DNA from: Brevibacillus gelatini
GTDB lineage: Bacteria > Bacillota > Bacilli > Brevibacillales > Brevibacillaceae
Direction of reading: 5' to 3'
NCBI RefSeq assembly: GCF_003710935.1
Contig: NZ_RHHS01000039.1
Span: 62,001 to 126,000 of the forward strand
DNA length: 64,000 nt
The translations under genes were made by a program, and so were the position numbers. The stretch's first letter is position 1. Every line of letters starts with the position of its first letter. The notes beneath the pieces are model-generated. The model saw only the letters and a program-made list of their open reading frames with translations. It was not told the origin of the DNA and ran no database searches. Positions 25,037-34,869 of this stretch are shown here, in pieces.

Positions 25037-25053
25037 GAATCCCATCCCATATG

Positions 25054-25923
25054 TTATTTTTTTACTACCGGAATCCAGATTTCACTGCGAAACGTTGGCG
25101 ATGTGGTATCCTTGTCTGCATTCCAGAGTATTTCCGGTCCTTCGGCCAGCTCGTAGCCGGAAGACAAAAACCACTCGGAGTAGATGCGCCCCCAGACGTC
25201 CTGCAGCGTGTCCGGGAAAGGTCCTACCGCTTCAAACACCGCCCAGGTAGAGGCCGGAACCTCCAGCTTCGACAGGCTTTCCGGGCATTCCAAGGTAGTT
25301 GCCACCCCGATGTAATGGTCCAGCTCGCTGTTTTCCAGACGGCCTTCGGAAAAATTGGTGGATGCGCTCAGCATCCCGCGCGGCTCAATATTGGAAAGAG
25401 ACTTGAGCAACTGGATCTTCTCGGCATCCAATGACGCCCACATGGCGGCAATCTCGGGATTCACCCCGTTGTAGATCAGCGGAACCCTTTTCTGCAAACC
25501 CACGATGCGAAATGCTTCTTTTTCTACCATACGGTAATTCATGGCACTGCCTCCCTTGATGGATAGATGGAAGGTCATTCGCGGATAGGCTTTCAAGGAC
25601 TGCCCGCTGGCTCTCGCTTCGCTCGGCGTCACCCCGTGCATCTGGAAAAAGGCGCGGGCAAACGAGTCAGGCGAGCTGTACCCGTACTTGACGGCGATGT
25701 CGATTACCTTCATCCCGCTGTCCCTCAGGTCGAAAGCGGCGAGAGTAATGCGCCTGCGCCGGATGTACTCCGAAAGGGGAATGCCCGCCAGAGACGAGAA
25801 CATTCTTTTGAAGTGATATTCGGAGCAACAGGCGATCCGGGCGACTTCCTTGAAGTCGATCTCGCCAGCGAGATGTTCCTCGATGTAGTCCAAAGCTTCA
25901 TTCAGCTTTTCCAGCAAATCCAT
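25054..25923 (-). CDS. AraC-family regulator with GyrI-like effector domain
   Basis: 289 residues; start ATG after GGGAGGTCGTTTTC. Residues 1-105 hold two AraC helix-turn-helix motifs ([19 protein letters not shown] and [20 protein letters not shown]). Residues about 130-289 are a GyrI-like/SOUL-fold domain ([49 protein letters not shown]). Regulators of this layout (Rob/BltR-like) often bind drugs or other hydrophobic ligands. Its targets are not evident here; no transporter lies next to it. Confidence 0.9.
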   Translation of the reverse strand: MDLLEKLNEALDYIEEHLAGEIDFKEVARIACCSEYHFKRMFSSLAGIPLSEYIRRRRITLAAFDLRDSGMKVIDIAVKYGYSSPDSFARAFFQMHGVTPSEARASGQSLKAYPRMTFHLSIKGGSAMNYRMVEKEAFRIVGLQKRVPLIYNGVNPEIAAMWASLDAEKIQLLKSLSNIEPRGMLSASTNFSEGRLENSELDHYIGVATTLECPESLSKLEVPASTWAVFEAVGPFPDTLQDVWGRIYSEWFLSSGYELAEGPEILWNADKDTTSPTFRSEIWIPVVKK

Positions 25924-26089
25924 GAAAACGACCTCCCTTTCCCCCACAGAATAGCAGACGCCAGACGAAGCCATCCGACATTTCGTGCCCGATTATGCAG
26001 GCTTGCGAAAACTGCCATTCCTGTCCGCCGAAATCAGAGGCAATTTCGCCCTTGGCCGTGGCAGCGAGCGTACGCGCGACTGCTGCAAG

Positions 26090-27649
26090 CTAGGGCGCAA
26101 GCGTACGATCCGTCATCACGTACAGCCATTTTCCGTCCGCGCTTGCCCCCAGAAGAGAAAGCCCCGCCGGAAGACCCGACACGAGCACAGACTGTTGCTT
26201 CGTATCGGCGTCAAACAGGTACAGCGACTGCTTCAAGTCGGCTTCCTGTGCAGCTTTTTCCCATTCGGTAAACAGGTAACGGTGCGTGCCAGGCAGCCAG
26301 AGGCCTTGTCCGCGCGTGTCCATCAACTGCACGTTGCCCTTGAACAGCCCCGCATTCCAGTACATTTGATACTCCCCGTCCGTCGACTGGACGAACCCGG
26401 ACCAGGAATCAGCCGGAACCGGAGGATTCCAGTCGATGACCTTGCCGCTCTGCCAGTCGTAGCGCTGGCGAATTTCCACAAAGCCCGCTTCCTCGCTTCT
26501 CATGGCAAACGTGGCGTAGCGGCCGTCGTCATGGAAGGAGACAGGCAGCACTTCCCCGTTGAACTCGCTGGTCGGAATCCAGCCTTTGACCGCTCCAGGA
26601 AGCCGCTTCTCTGTTCCTTTTCCCAAGTCATACACGACCAGGTCGAGGTCTTTTTTCTGGTCGGCCCGTCCCACCGCCATCAAGAGCTGCTTCCGATCGT
26701 GGCTAAAGCTGGCTCCGTGCACATATCCTTGCACCTGGACGCGGGTGACACTGTCGCTGTTCGGAACGGTTGTTCCTTTCTCCGGCTGGGCGTAAAAGAA
26801 GCCGCGCCGATCAGCAAAAAATACGCCCTCACCGCGGTAGTTGTCTGTCAGCTCCACGGGATACGAAGTCCGCTGCTTTGTTTTCATATCGTAAATCGAG
26901 TAGAGCATCGGAAAACGGGCATCGCATTCGCAATACTTCGTAAAACGGCTCTGCAGCACATACCGCTGCTCGCGGTCGAGGAACTCCATGTCGGTCATAA
27001 CGGAAAAGTCGGTCAACTTCTCCCGCACTTCGCCGTCTGCGGAAATGCGCCAAATTTGCGAAGGCGGGAGCACGACTGCGTGAAAGGCGTTGGAATCGCC
27101 GATGACCGAGCCTTTTGCCGATTTGGCTCCAGCCGCGCTAAGCACGTATTCGGTCCAGTCCCGCTCGCTCGTCTTTTGTTCCGGAAGCGTCACCAGCACC
27201 TGCAGTTGACGGTTGTTCGCCCAGTGAAACGCAAAGCCTGGCTCGATGAAGCCCAAGCCCACTCTCGCCGCTTCCTCCTTCGCGTGCTTGCGGATTGCCG
27301 CCTCCACGCTGCCGCGGTCCATCTCCTCGCGGAAAAAAAGCGTGTACGCTTGCGGAGCAGGTCCGACCACGGTGCGCAGCGGCGACCGCAAACGCGGGTC
27401 CTCGTTCAATTGAATGACCACGTCTTCTTTCATGGACGCATAGTCAAAAGGCCGCTCCGGCTGCTTCCAGTCACTCGCTGCTTTCGTTCCCGCGCCAGTT
27501 GGCAGTGGCTGGGCGGACGCCGCGAGCACTGCCTGCCCTGCGCCTGTTTGTTTTTCTTCCCAAGAGGCTGCAGAGGCGCTGAAGCCCGTCATGACCAGCA
27601 ATGAACAGCCCAACGCGATGCTCATTCCCCGAAGATTTCGCAAAAACAC
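26090..27649 (-). CDS. Secreted beta-propeller-like protein of unknown function
   Basis: 519 residues with a GTG start after GAGGCGAG. The N-terminus has a signal peptide (MSIALGCSLLVMTGFSASAA, cleavage after AAA/ASA-like sites). Residues 60-170 contain a bacterial Ig-like or SbsA-type segment (LFFREEMDRGSVEAAIRKH). Residues about 190-519 show repeated blade-like units (GASFSHDRKQLLMAVG, VSFHDDGRYATFAM, LGASADGKWLYVMT), resembling TolB/PD40 propellers. No catalytic residues are recognisable. An envelope binding or sensor role is possible. It appears monocistronic. Confidence 0.75.
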   Translation of the reverse strand: MFLRNLRGMSIALGCSLLVMTGFSASAASWEEKQTGAGQAVLAASAQPLPTGAGTKAASDWKQPERPFDYASMKEDVVIQLNEDPRLRSPLRTVVGPAPQAYTLFFREEMDRGSVEAAIRKHAKEEAARVGLGFIEPGFAFHWANNRQLQVLVTLPEQKTSERDWTEYVLSAAGAKSAKGSVIGDSNAFHAVVLPPSQIWRISADGEVREKLTDFSVMTDMEFLDREQRYVLQSRFTKYCECDARFPMLYSIYDMKTKQRTSYPVELTDNYRGEGVFFADRRGFFYAQPEKGTTVPNSDSVTRVQVQGYVHGASFSHDRKQLLMAVGRADQKKDLDLVVYDLGKGTEKRLPGAVKGWIPTSEFNGEVLPVSFHDDGRYATFAMRSEEAGFVEIRQRYDWQSGKVIDWNPPVPADSWSGFVQSTDGEYQMYWNAGLFKGNVQLMDTRGQGLWLPGTHRYLFTEWEKAAQEADLKQSLYLFDADTKQQSVLVSGLPAGLSLLGASADGKWLYVMTDRTLAP

Positions 27650-27757
27650 AAAACTCGCCTCTCTCCCCAGTAATTTTTTCCACTCTCAAAAAGGAAATAC
27701 GTTTTTCCCTGTCATTTTGTCACGTTTTTGGGAGAGAGTTTTTCAGCAAAAGCGAAA

Positions 27758-27800
27758 GGACCTCCTTCGCACACACAGGTGCGGCAAGAGGTCCCATTTT
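27758..27800 (-). terminator. Terminator after recG
   Basis: On the minus strand, GGACCTC pairs with GAGGTCC, with partial pairing inside, followed by TTTCGCTTTT. It lies just past the recG stop. Confidence 0.75.
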
Positions 27801-27807
27801 TGCATGC

Positions 27808-29862
27808 TTAATCGAACACGATGCCATCGAGTACGCCTTCGCGCTGCAAATAATCGCGCAGCCACTGGTACGCCGGATCCCGCCAAAAGGAGTCGTCGGC
27901 CACCAGCCGCGCCGTCTCCTGTCTGGCAACTTCCAGCGCCTTGTAGTCGGCCAACAGATCAGCGACTTTGAACTCGGGCAAGCCGCTCTGCTTGGTGCCG
28001 AAAAAGTCACCCGGTCCGCGCAATTCCAAATCGCGCTGCGACAACTCGAAGCCGTCCGTCGTCTCGCACATGACGCGCATCCGCTCTTTGCCGATCTCGG
28101 ACTTCGGATCGGCGATCAGGACGCAGTACGACTGCTCCGAACCGCGCCCGACCCGGCCGCGAAGCTGGTGCAGCTGGGCAAGTCCAAACCGCTCGGCATC
28201 GTAAATGACCATGTAGGTAGCATTCGGCACGTTGACGCCGACCTCGACCACCGTCGTCGAGACGAGAACCGCGTACTCCCCGGCGAGAAACGCTTGCATC
28301 ACCGCATCCTTTTCCTTCGCAGGCAGGCGGCCGTGCATGAGCCCTACGCCAAACTCCGGGAAGACGTGGGAGAGCTGGGCGTGGACATCAATTGCATTTT
28401 GCACGTCGAGCTTTTCCGATTCTTCGATCAGCGGGCAAATGACGTACGCCTGCCGCCCTTTGCGCAGCTCGTCGCGCATCTGCTCCAGGACAGCCGGGAA
28501 CTGGTCGTGCTTTTTCCACGTCGTCTCAATCGGCTTGCGGCCTGCCGGCATCTGGTCGATGGTCGATACATCCATATCGCCAAACGCCGTAATCGCCAAC
28601 GTGCGGGGAATCGGCGTGGCGGTCATGAACAGGACGTCGGGAGTGAGTCCCTTGCTGCGCAAAATGCGCCGCTGCTCGACGCCGAAGCGGTGCTGCTCGT
28701 CCGTAATCACCAGTCCGAGCCGCGCAAAGAACACGTCCTCCTGAATGAGCGCGTGCGTCCCCACGACGACATCTATCAGCCCCATTTGCAGCGAACCGAT
28801 GACCTCACGTCTGCGCTTGGCTGTCAAAGAGCCGGACAACAAGGCGACCTCGATGCCGTAGTCCGACAGCAGCTTCGTCAGCGACTGCACATGCTGCTCG
28901 GCGAGAATCTCCGTCGGCACCATCAAGGCTCCCTGATAGCCAGCCTTTACGACTGCCATAAGCGCAATCGCAGCCACCACCGTTTTTCCTGAACCGACGT
29001 CGCCTTGCAGCAGCCGATTCATCGCATGCGGGGCGCGCATGTCGTCCAGGATTTCCTTGACGACCCGCTTCTGCGCATCGGTCAGCGGAAACGGCAGCCC
29101 TTTGACAAACTGCCGCACTTCGTCCATCGGAATGTCCAGAGCCACACCTTCTGAATGCTGCCGATTGATGCGGCGCAGCGTCTGTATTTTCAACTGGAAT
29201 AAAAAAAGTTCCTCGAACATGATCCGCCGCCGCGCCAGCCGCCCGTCCTCGGCATTTTGCGGAAAATGAATCGAATGAAACGCCTGGACGCGCGGCATCA
29301 GCCGATAGCGCTCGACGATGTCCGGCGGCAAAATCTCCGGAATGTCCTTGCCGTATTGCACAAGCGCCTGCTGGATCGACTTGCGCAGCAGCGTATGCGT
29401 CACATCGCCGCCAAGCGGATAGATCGGGGCCAGCTCGCCCCGTTTGGCAGCCCGCTCCGAATCCACTTCGGTCATCTCGCTGACCGTAATCTGCAGCTTG
29501 TGCTTGTCCCATTTTCCCGTCACGAGAATTTCCTTGCCGGGCGAAAGCCTGCTTTTCACAAACGTCTGGTTGAACCAGACAGCCGTCACGACGACACGAT
29601 CCATGACCATTTTGACAGACAGGCGCGATTTTCGTTTCCCATAAAAACGAACAGAGGGTTCGCCGTACACCGTGCCCGCCAGCGTGACCCTCTCTCCGTC
29701 TTTTACTTCTGTCAAATCGCGCACGCGGTAGTCTTCATAGCGGGAAGGGAAATACTCCAGCAAATCACCGATGCTGTGAATCCCGAGTCCCGCAAATGCC
29801 TTCGCCCGCTCCTCCCCTACCCCGTGCAAAAGGGAGACGGGCGCTTGATACACAGAAGCCAT
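27808..29862 (-). CDS. recG: ATP-dependent DNA helicase RecG
   Basis: 684 residues, normal RecG length. An N-terminal wedge/OB domain is followed by the helicase core: Walker A LLQGDVGSGKTVVAAIAL near residue 290, the RecG-specific box LVITDEQHRFGVEQR near 390, motif III ATPIPRTLA, and motifs V and VI (VSTTVVEVGVNVPNA, QLRGRVGRG). RecG reverses stalled forks and branch-migrates Holliday junctions. It starts immediately after the sdaAA stop (TAAATG). B. subtilis has the same sdaAB-sdaAA-recG order. Confidence 0.97.
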   Translation of the reverse strand: MASVYQAPVSLLHGVGEERAKAFAGLGIHSIGDLLEYFPSRYEDYRVRDLTEVKDGERVTLAGTVYGEPSVRFYGKRKSRLSVKMVMDRVVVTAVWFNQTFVKSRLSPGKEILVTGKWDKHKLQITVSEMTEVDSERAAKRGELAPIYPLGGDVTHTLLRKSIQQALVQYGKDIPEILPPDIVERYRLMPRVQAFHSIHFPQNAEDGRLARRRIMFEELFLFQLKIQTLRRINRQHSEGVALDIPMDEVRQFVKGLPFPLTDAQKRVVKEILDDMRAPHAMNRLLQGDVGSGKTVVAAIALMAVVKAGYQGALMVPTEILAEQHVQSLTKLLSDYGIEVALLSGSLTAKRRREVIGSLQMGLIDVVVGTHALIQEDVFFARLGLVITDEQHRFGVEQRRILRSKGLTPDVLFMTATPIPRTLAITAFGDMDVSTIDQMPAGRKPIETTWKKHDQFPAVLEQMRDELRKGRQAYVICPLIEESEKLDVQNAIDVHAQLSHVFPEFGVGLMHGRLPAKEKDAVMQAFLAGEYAVLVSTTVVEVGVNVPNATYMVIYDAERFGLAQLHQLRGRVGRGSEQSYCVLIADPKSEIGKERMRVMCETTDGFELSQRDLELRGPGDFFGTKQSGLPEFKVADLLADYKALEVARQETARLVADDSFWRDPAYQWLRDYLQREGVLDGIVFD

Positions 29863-30747
29863 TTACTTCTCCAGCCGTACGCCGAACACTTTCGCTTCGA
29901 TCATACGGCCCGTCTGGGTAGCCGCCAGCCCGCCCTGCGCCGTTTCCTTGAGGGCAGTCGGCATGGAGCAGCCGATTCGGTACATCGCGTCAATCACTTC
30001 GTCTGTCGGGATCACACTCTTGATACCCGCCATCGCCATGTCGGCGGCGACTGTCGCAATCGCGGCACCCATCGCGTTTCGTTTGACACACGGCACTTCC
30101 ACCAGTCCGGCTACGGGGTCACAGACCAGACCGAGCATATTTTTCAGCGCAATCGCAACTGCCTGCGCCGATTCCTCCGGAGTACCGCCCGCCATCTCGA
30201 CAATCGCGGCTGCCGCCATCGCTGTCGCCGAGCCAACCTCTGCCTGACAGCCGCCCGCAGCACCGGAGATGAACGCGTTGTTGGCGATGCAATAGCCAAT
30301 CGCGCCTGCGGTGAACAGGTAGTTGACCATCTGCTCGCGCGTCGGTTTCAGCTTGTCCGAAACAGCAAACAGCGTTCCCGGCACAATCCCGCAGGCTCCT
30401 GCCGTCGGCGTCGCCACGATTGTCCCCATCGCCGCGTTTACTTCGTTGACCGCAACGGACATCGAAACGGCGTTGAGCAGCGTCGGCCCGGACAGGAAAG
30501 GCTTGTTTTTCATATAGTCCTGCAGCTTTTTGGCGTCTCCGCCCGTCAGCCCGCTATGGGAGCGGATGTCTTCGGCAAGTCCGCGCTGCACGGCTTTTTC
30601 CATCACATCGAGGTTGGCGTACATGTCTTGCATGATCGCCTCTCTCGTCCGCTGGGAAACTTCCATTTCCGCTTCAATCATCACCTGGGAGATTTTTTTT
30701 CCCTGGGATTCGGCCAATTCTACCAGTTCAGCTACGTTACGAAACAT
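29863..30747 (-). CDS. sdaAA: L-serine dehydratase, iron-sulfur alpha subunit
   Basis: 294 residues. Conserved segments include TPTAGACGIVPGTLF, FISGAAGGCQAEVGSA and CDPVAGLVEVPCVKRNA; their Cys residues ligate the oxygen-sensitive [4Fe-4S] cluster. With SdaAB it deaminates L-serine to pyruvate and ammonia. It lies between sdaAB (57 nt upstream) and recG (directly downstream). The ATG follows GAGGAG with a 12-nt spacer. Confidence 0.96.
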   Translation of the reverse strand: MFRNVAELVELAESQGKKISQVMIEAEMEVSQRTREAIMQDMYANLDVMEKAVQRGLAEDIRSHSGLTGGDAKKLQDYMKNKPFLSGPTLLNAVSMSVAVNEVNAAMGTIVATPTAGACGIVPGTLFAVSDKLKPTREQMVNYLFTAGAIGYCIANNAFISGAAGGCQAEVGSATAMAAAAIVEMAGGTPEESAQAVAIALKNMLGLVCDPVAGLVEVPCVKRNAMGAAIATVAADMAMAGIKSVIPTDEVIDAMYRIGCSMPTALKETAQGGLAATQTGRMIEAKVFGVRLEK

Positions 30748-30803
30748 CTGGTTGATTCACTCCTCTGATCCTGCTTTTCGCACTTTTGGGCTCGGGCTGC
30801 GAG

Positions 30804-31466
30804 CTAGAGCGAGAGCAGGGAAACGTCAAAAATATGGGGAATCTGACGAATTTCCTCCAGCACTTCTGCGGATACCGTCGAGTCCGTCTCAATCGCCATC
30901 AAGGCCCGCGAGCCGCGCTCGTGTCGGGACACTTCCATGAATCCGACATTGATCCGGTGCTCGGTCAGCACCTTGGCTACGGCGGCGATCATCCCGAAAC
31001 GGTCTTCATGCAAAACGAGGAGCGTCGGCGTGTCGAAGCCAAGCTGAAAGGAAAATCCGTTTAACTCCAGCACCTCGATCTTGCCGCCGCCAATCGACAC
31101 GCCGACCAGTTCAATCTGGTGCTGATCGTCGGACAGCTTGATCCGCGCGGTGTTCGGATGCTCTGTCAAAACGTCCGAAGTGGTCAAAACCACTTCCATG
31201 CCGAGTTGTTCTGCAATCGAAAACGAATCTTTCAGGCGCAAGTCAGACGTCTCGAAGTCGAGAATCCCGGCAACTGTCGCCACGTCGGAACCGTGCCCCT
31301 GGTACGTTTTCGCAAAAGATCCGTAAAAAGTTATGTCTGCCCGCTTTGGCTGACGTCCGAACAGCTTGCGAGCCACCCGGCCAATCCGGGCAGCGCCAGC
31401 CGTATGGGAACTGGATGGTCCAACCATGATCGGGCCGATGATGTCAAATACGCTTTTATACTTCAA
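30804..31466 (-). CDS. sdaAB: L-serine dehydratase, beta subunit with ACT domain
   Basis: 220 residues from a TTG codon 6 nt after AGGAGGAG; this gives the length and N-terminus (KYKSVFDIIGPIMVGPSSSH) of the B. subtilis protein, so I reject the longer frame starting at 31514. GPSSSHTAGAARIGRVARKLF is the diagnostic segment. A C-terminal ACT domain (VLHEDRFGMIAAVAKVLTEH) probably senses serine. It pairs with SdaAA. Confidence 0.95.
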   Translation of the reverse strand: MKYKSVFDIIGPIMVGPSSSHTAGAARIGRVARKLFGRQPKRADITFYGSFAKTYQGHGSDVATVAGILDFETSDLRLKDSFSIAEQLGMEVVLTTSDVLTEHPNTARIKLSDDQHQIELVGVSIGGGKIEVLELNGFSFQLGFDTPTLLVLHEDRFGMIAAVAKVLTEHRINVGFMEVSRHERGSRALMAIETDSTVSAEVLEEIRQIPHIFDVSLLSL

Positions 31467-31851
31467 CCGGTTCTCCTCCTGAATGACAAGGGGTTCAACA
31501 AGATTCACTCTCATTGTATCCTACGGGCTGTAAAAGCGCCACATGGGAAAGTGTAGCGCCTGTTTTGCCCTGCTGCTGCGGTCGCCCCCTTTTGAAACCG
31601 CTTCCAAATCATGCCATACCTGTTCCAACAGGGGGAATTGCTGTCCTGCTTCTACTATTGTTTGTCGACTTTCCGGCCCTCTATCCGCGCGCCATCCGGG
31701 AGCATGTCAGCGTTTGTGAGCAAGCGCGGCACCAGTCAGGACGAGCCTTCCGGATCATCCTTCGCTACACTGCGCATCGCGGCCTGGCCGGGGTGCTGTT
31801 CGCCGCGCTGATGATCGTCGGGTTGTTTACTATAAGTAAACAAGGCGGCGT
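31467..31851. other. Unassigned interval between degV and sdaAB
   Basis: This 385-bp stretch shows no convincing gene. The minus strand near 31553 has a weak terminator-like hairpin (GGCGCTACAC and GTGGCGC, then TTTT). A plus-strand open frame contains two hydrophobic runs (GLAGVLFAALMIVGLF is one) but no usable start with a ribosome binding site. The sdaAB promoter should lie here; I find no clear -35/-10 pair. A near-perfect palindrome lies at 31823. Confidence 0.4.
31823..31843. repeat. Perfect palindrome, 9-bp arms with a 3-bp centre
   Basis: The arms are TTGTTTACT and AGTAAACAA around ATA. It is AT-rich and lies 9 bp before the degV terminator. It could be a regulator operator or an RNA hairpin; neither has other support. 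Confidence 0.6.
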
Positions 31852-31881
31852 AAAAAGCCCCCCGTCGTTTGGGAGGCTTTT
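31852..31881 (-). terminator. Terminator after degV
   Basis: AAAAGCCTCCC pairs with GGGGGGCTTTT (one G-T pair) across a 7-nt loop on the minus strand, with flanking T residues. Confidence 0.85.
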
Positions 31882-31907
31882 CGCTATGTGTACGAGGACT
31901 TTCCTGC

Positions 31908-32762
31908 CTACTGCTTGACCATCAAGACAGCGAGCAGCCCTGGCCCTGTATGCGTACCGATCACGGGCCCGATCTGCACCAGGTGCGATTCCGTCACCTG
32001 AAACTCGTTTTTCACCCGCTCCAACAGCTCAGCCGCCTGCTCGTGGGCGCAGCTGTGGAGGATGGCGGCTTTGACAGGCTGGCCCTGCGCGTACTCCTGC
32101 AACGCTTCCAGGACGCGGTTGAGCGCTTTTTTCGTCCCTCTTACTTTGTCAAAAGCAGTCACATATCCCGCCGGGTCCAGCGTCAGGATCGGCTTGATGT
32201 TGAGCAGCGAGCCGATGACAGCCGAAGCGCGGCCAATCCGTCCGCCCTTTTGCAAAAATTCCAGCGTGTCGACGATGAAGTAAACCTGCACCTCATCCAG
32301 ATAGCGGTCGATCTCATCGAGAATCTGCTCCTTGCTCTTCCCGGCCTGCGCAGCCTTCGCCGCTTCCACGCAAATCATCCCGTGGACAAACGAAGCTTTG
32401 CGCGAATCGATCACGGTAATGTCCATCTTGTCATCGAGCATGGATTTGGCGATCATCGCCGATTGATACGTGCCGGACAAAGCGCCGGACAACAGGATGG
32501 CAATAATCTGCACATCGCTTCCGTACTGGTCGCAGATCGCCTTGTACGCTTCGGCAAACTCCAGCGGAGACGGCTGGGAAGTCGTCGGCAAGGCTTGTGA
32601 CTCCTTCAGCTTGTCAAAAAACTCGGTGGAAGAGATCGTCACTCCGTCCAGATACGTCTCCGCCCCAAACATGACCTTCAGCGGAACAGCCACAATCCCG
32701 AGCGACTGCCTGACAGACGCATCAATATCAGACGCGCTGTCGGTAAGAATCACAACTGGCAT
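31908..32762 (-). CDS. DegV family fatty-acid-binding protein (FakB type)
   Basis: 284 residues with ATG after AGGAGAGGAGTGCGCGAGA. The DegV fold is marked by VILTDSASDIDASVRQSLGI at the N-terminus, LPTTSQPSPLEFAEAYKAI, LSGALSGTYQSAMIAKSML and VRGTKKALNRVLEAL. DegV/FakB proteins bind a fatty acid and present it to the kinase FakA. The fakA gene ends 22 nt upstream, so this is very likely its cognate FakB. Together they would make acyl-phosphate from exogenous fatty acid. Confidence 0.92.
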   Translation of the reverse strand: MPVVILTDSASDIDASVRQSLGIVAVPLKVMFGAETYLDGVTISSTEFFDKLKESQALPTTSQPSPLEFAEAYKAICDQYGSDVQIIAILLSGALSGTYQSAMIAKSMLDDKMDITVIDSRKASFVHGMICVEAAKAAQAGKSKEQILDEIDRYLDEVQVYFIVDTLEFLQKGGRIGRASAVIGSLLNIKPILTLDPAGYVTAFDKVRGTKKALNRVLEALQEYAQGQPVKAAILHSCAHEQAAELLERVKNEFQVTESHLVQIGPVIGTHTGPGLLAVLMVKQ

Positions 32763-32783
32763 TCTCGCGCACTCCTCTCCTCA

Positions 32784-34490
32784 TTACTCCACGGAAAAAA
32801 TGAACGGATACAGCGGCTGTCCGCCAAACTGAATCTCCACTTCCGCATCCGGGTATGTGTCCGCTACAGCTTCCTGCAACGCTTCCGCCTGCTCCTCTGT
32901 CGCGCCTTCGCCAAGGAACATCGTGATAATCCCGGTGTCCTCGTCCACCAGGCTGAGAAGCAGCGTCCTGGCGCACTCCAGCAATTCCGGTCCAGCCGTG
33001 ACGATTTCTTTTTCGGCGATGCCGATGAAATCGCCTTCCTTGATCGTGACATCCCCCATCTGCGTATCGCGAACGGCATGCGTCACCATTCCCGTCTTCA
33101 CCTGGGTCATGGCTTTTTCCATCAGGGAAGCGTTTGCAGCAGGCTCGGCATCCGCCTGGAATGCAAGCAAAGCGGCCAGCCCCTGCGGGATGCTCTTCGT
33201 CGGCACGACCGAAACCGGAACCTCGGCCAGCTCGGCTGCCTGCTGCGCTGCCATGACGATATTGCTGTTGTTTGGCAGGATGATGATATGTTGCGCATGC
33301 AGCCCGGCAATCGCCTTCATGAAATCTTCCGTGCTCGGGTTCATCGTCTGGCCGCCCTCGACCACGACGTGCACACCCATGCTGCGCAAAATTTTCGCGA
33401 TGCCTTCACCTGCCGCAACTGCGATCAGTCCGTACGGAAGCGGCTCGCCCGCTGTCGGGGCCGATGCGACTGTCTGTGCTTCCTTTTTGCCCTCTTCCGC
33501 CTTGAGAATGTTCGCATGCTGCTCGCGCATGTTTTCAATTTTGATCCGGTGCAGACTGCCGAACTGCTGGGCGTATTGCAAGACGCTGCCCGGATGCTCT
33601 GCGTGTATATGTACTTTGACGATCTCGTCGTCTGAAACGACCAACAGCGAGTCTCCCATCGTATCCAGATGGCTGCGGAACAGCACCTCGGAAAAAGGCT
33701 TTTTGTTCGGCTCCGTGCTGTGCGCCACATGAACTATGAATTCCGTACAGTAGCCGTACTTGATGTCCTCGGTCTTCATGTGGACTTGCGCATTGTGCTG
33801 CTCGGAAATCAGCTTGTCCAGCTCTTCCGGACTCACGGGCTGCTTGGCCTGTTCTTCGCTTTCGATATGTTCCTCGCCGCGCAAGGCGCGCAGAAAGCCT
33901 TCGTAAATAAACAAAAGCCCTTGCCCGCCTGAATCGACGACGCCTACCTCTTTTAGGACAGGCAGCATTTCCGGCGTGCGCAAGAGGGCAGCTTGCGCCT
34001 GCTCGTACGTTTTTTCCATGACAGAAACAATGTCATCCGACGTGCGCGCTGCACGCACAGCCATCTCCGCCGCTTCGCGGGCAACAGTCAAAATCGTGCC
34101 TTCCACCGGCTTCATCACTGCCTGGTAAGCAGCGTCCACACCGGACTTCAAGGCATCGGCGAACTGACGGGCATTCACCTCGTCTTTTCCATTGACTGCT
34201 TTGCTAAAACCGCGGAACAACTGGGACAAAATCACACCGGAGTTTCCCCGCGCCCCCATCAAAAGCCCTTTGGCCAGAGCAGCAGCACTGTCCGCGATTC
34301 GGGGAGATTCCTTGCGCCTTAGCTCGTCCACACCGGAAGAGAAAGTCAAATTCATGTTTGTCCCCGTATCGCCATCCGGCACAGGAAAGACGTTCAAGCC
34401 ATCCACTACTCTGACGTTGGCGGATAATAGATTCGCCCCCAGGTAAACCATCCGGCTAAACAGCACGCCATCAAGATGCGTATGTACCAC
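32784..34490 (-). CDS. fakA: Fatty acid kinase catalytic subunit FakA (YloV, DAK2 domain)
   Basis: 568 residues from GTG 9 nt after AGGAGGAAC; a longer frame from 34562 overlaps the Asp23 gene and lacks a site. The N-terminal DAK2 (DhaL-like) domain contains NVFPVPDGDTGTNMNLTF, whose Asp residues bind Mg-ATP, and GARGNSGVILSQLFRGF. The middle and C-terminal domains (IIILPNNSNIVMAAQQAAEL, GDFIGIAEKEIV) match YloV. It phosphorylates FakB-bound fatty acid for phospholipid synthesis. Asp23-FakA order matches B. subtilis yloU-yloV. Confidence 0.95.
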   Translation of the reverse strand: MVHTHLDGVLFSRMVYLGANLLSANVRVVDGLNVFPVPDGDTGTNMNLTFSSGVDELRRKESPRIADSAAALAKGLLMGARGNSGVILSQLFRGFSKAVNGKDEVNARQFADALKSGVDAAYQAVMKPVEGTILTVAREAAEMAVRAARTSDDIVSVMEKTYEQAQAALLRTPEMLPVLKEVGVVDSGGQGLLFIYEGFLRALRGEEHIESEEQAKQPVSPEELDKLISEQHNAQVHMKTEDIKYGYCTEFIVHVAHSTEPNKKPFSEVLFRSHLDTMGDSLLVVSDDEIVKVHIHAEHPGSVLQYAQQFGSLHRIKIENMREQHANILKAEEGKKEAQTVASAPTAGEPLPYGLIAVAAGEGIAKILRSMGVHVVVEGGQTMNPSTEDFMKAIAGLHAQHIIILPNNSNIVMAAQQAAELAEVPVSVVPTKSIPQGLAALLAFQADAEPAANASLMEKAMTQVKTGMVTHAVRDTQMGDVTIKEGDFIGIAEKEIVTAGPELLECARTLLLSLVDEDTGIITMFLGEGATEEQAEALQEAVADTYPDAEVEIQFGGQPLYPFIFSVE

Positions 34491-34503
34491 CTGTTGTTCC
34501 TCC

Positions 34504-34869
34504 TTACGAATCTCTGTCTGTACGAACTCCCTGCACAAAGATGTTGACGGCAGAGACATCAATGCCTACCATTTGCTCCAGGGTATATCTCACGCGGCGC
34601 TGCACGCTGCCTGCGACCTCGGAAATTTTCACGCCATAGCTGACGATAATATGCATGTCCAAAACGACTTCTCCGTTCGTATTATGCACGACGACACCTT
34701 TGCTCAGGTTGTCGCGGCCAAGCAGTTCGGCAATGCCATCCTTCAACGCTTTGCGGGAAGCCATGCCCACCAGCCCGAATACTTCCATGGCCGCGCCTCC
34801 GGCAATTCGTGCGATTACGTCTTCCGTAACATCGACTTTTCCCAGCGATGTGCTCATTTCCACTGTCAT
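34504..34869 (-). CDS. Asp23/Gls24 family protein (YloU)
   Basis: 121 residues, ATG after GAGGAGGAGTCCTTGC. Typical Asp23 segments are LGKVDVTEDVIARIAGGAAMEVFGLVGM and VVLDMHIIVSYGVKISEVAGSVQRRVRYTLEQM (quoted in part elsewhere). Members are abundant envelope-associated proteins linked to cell-wall stress. It heads the fakA-degV operon, 13 nt before the fakA start. Confidence 0.93.
   Translation of the reverse strand: MTVEMSTSLGKVDVTEDVIARIAGGAAMEVFGLVGMASRKALKDGIAELLGRDNLSKGVVVHNTNGEVVLDMHIIVSYGVKISEVAGSVQRRVRYTLEQMVGIDVSAVNIFVQGVRTDRDS

Noticed and set aside
31514-31918. Plus-strand open frame with two hydrophobic runs
   Set aside because: No start codon with a ribosome binding site, and the end runs through the degV terminator. 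Kept only as a comment on the gap.
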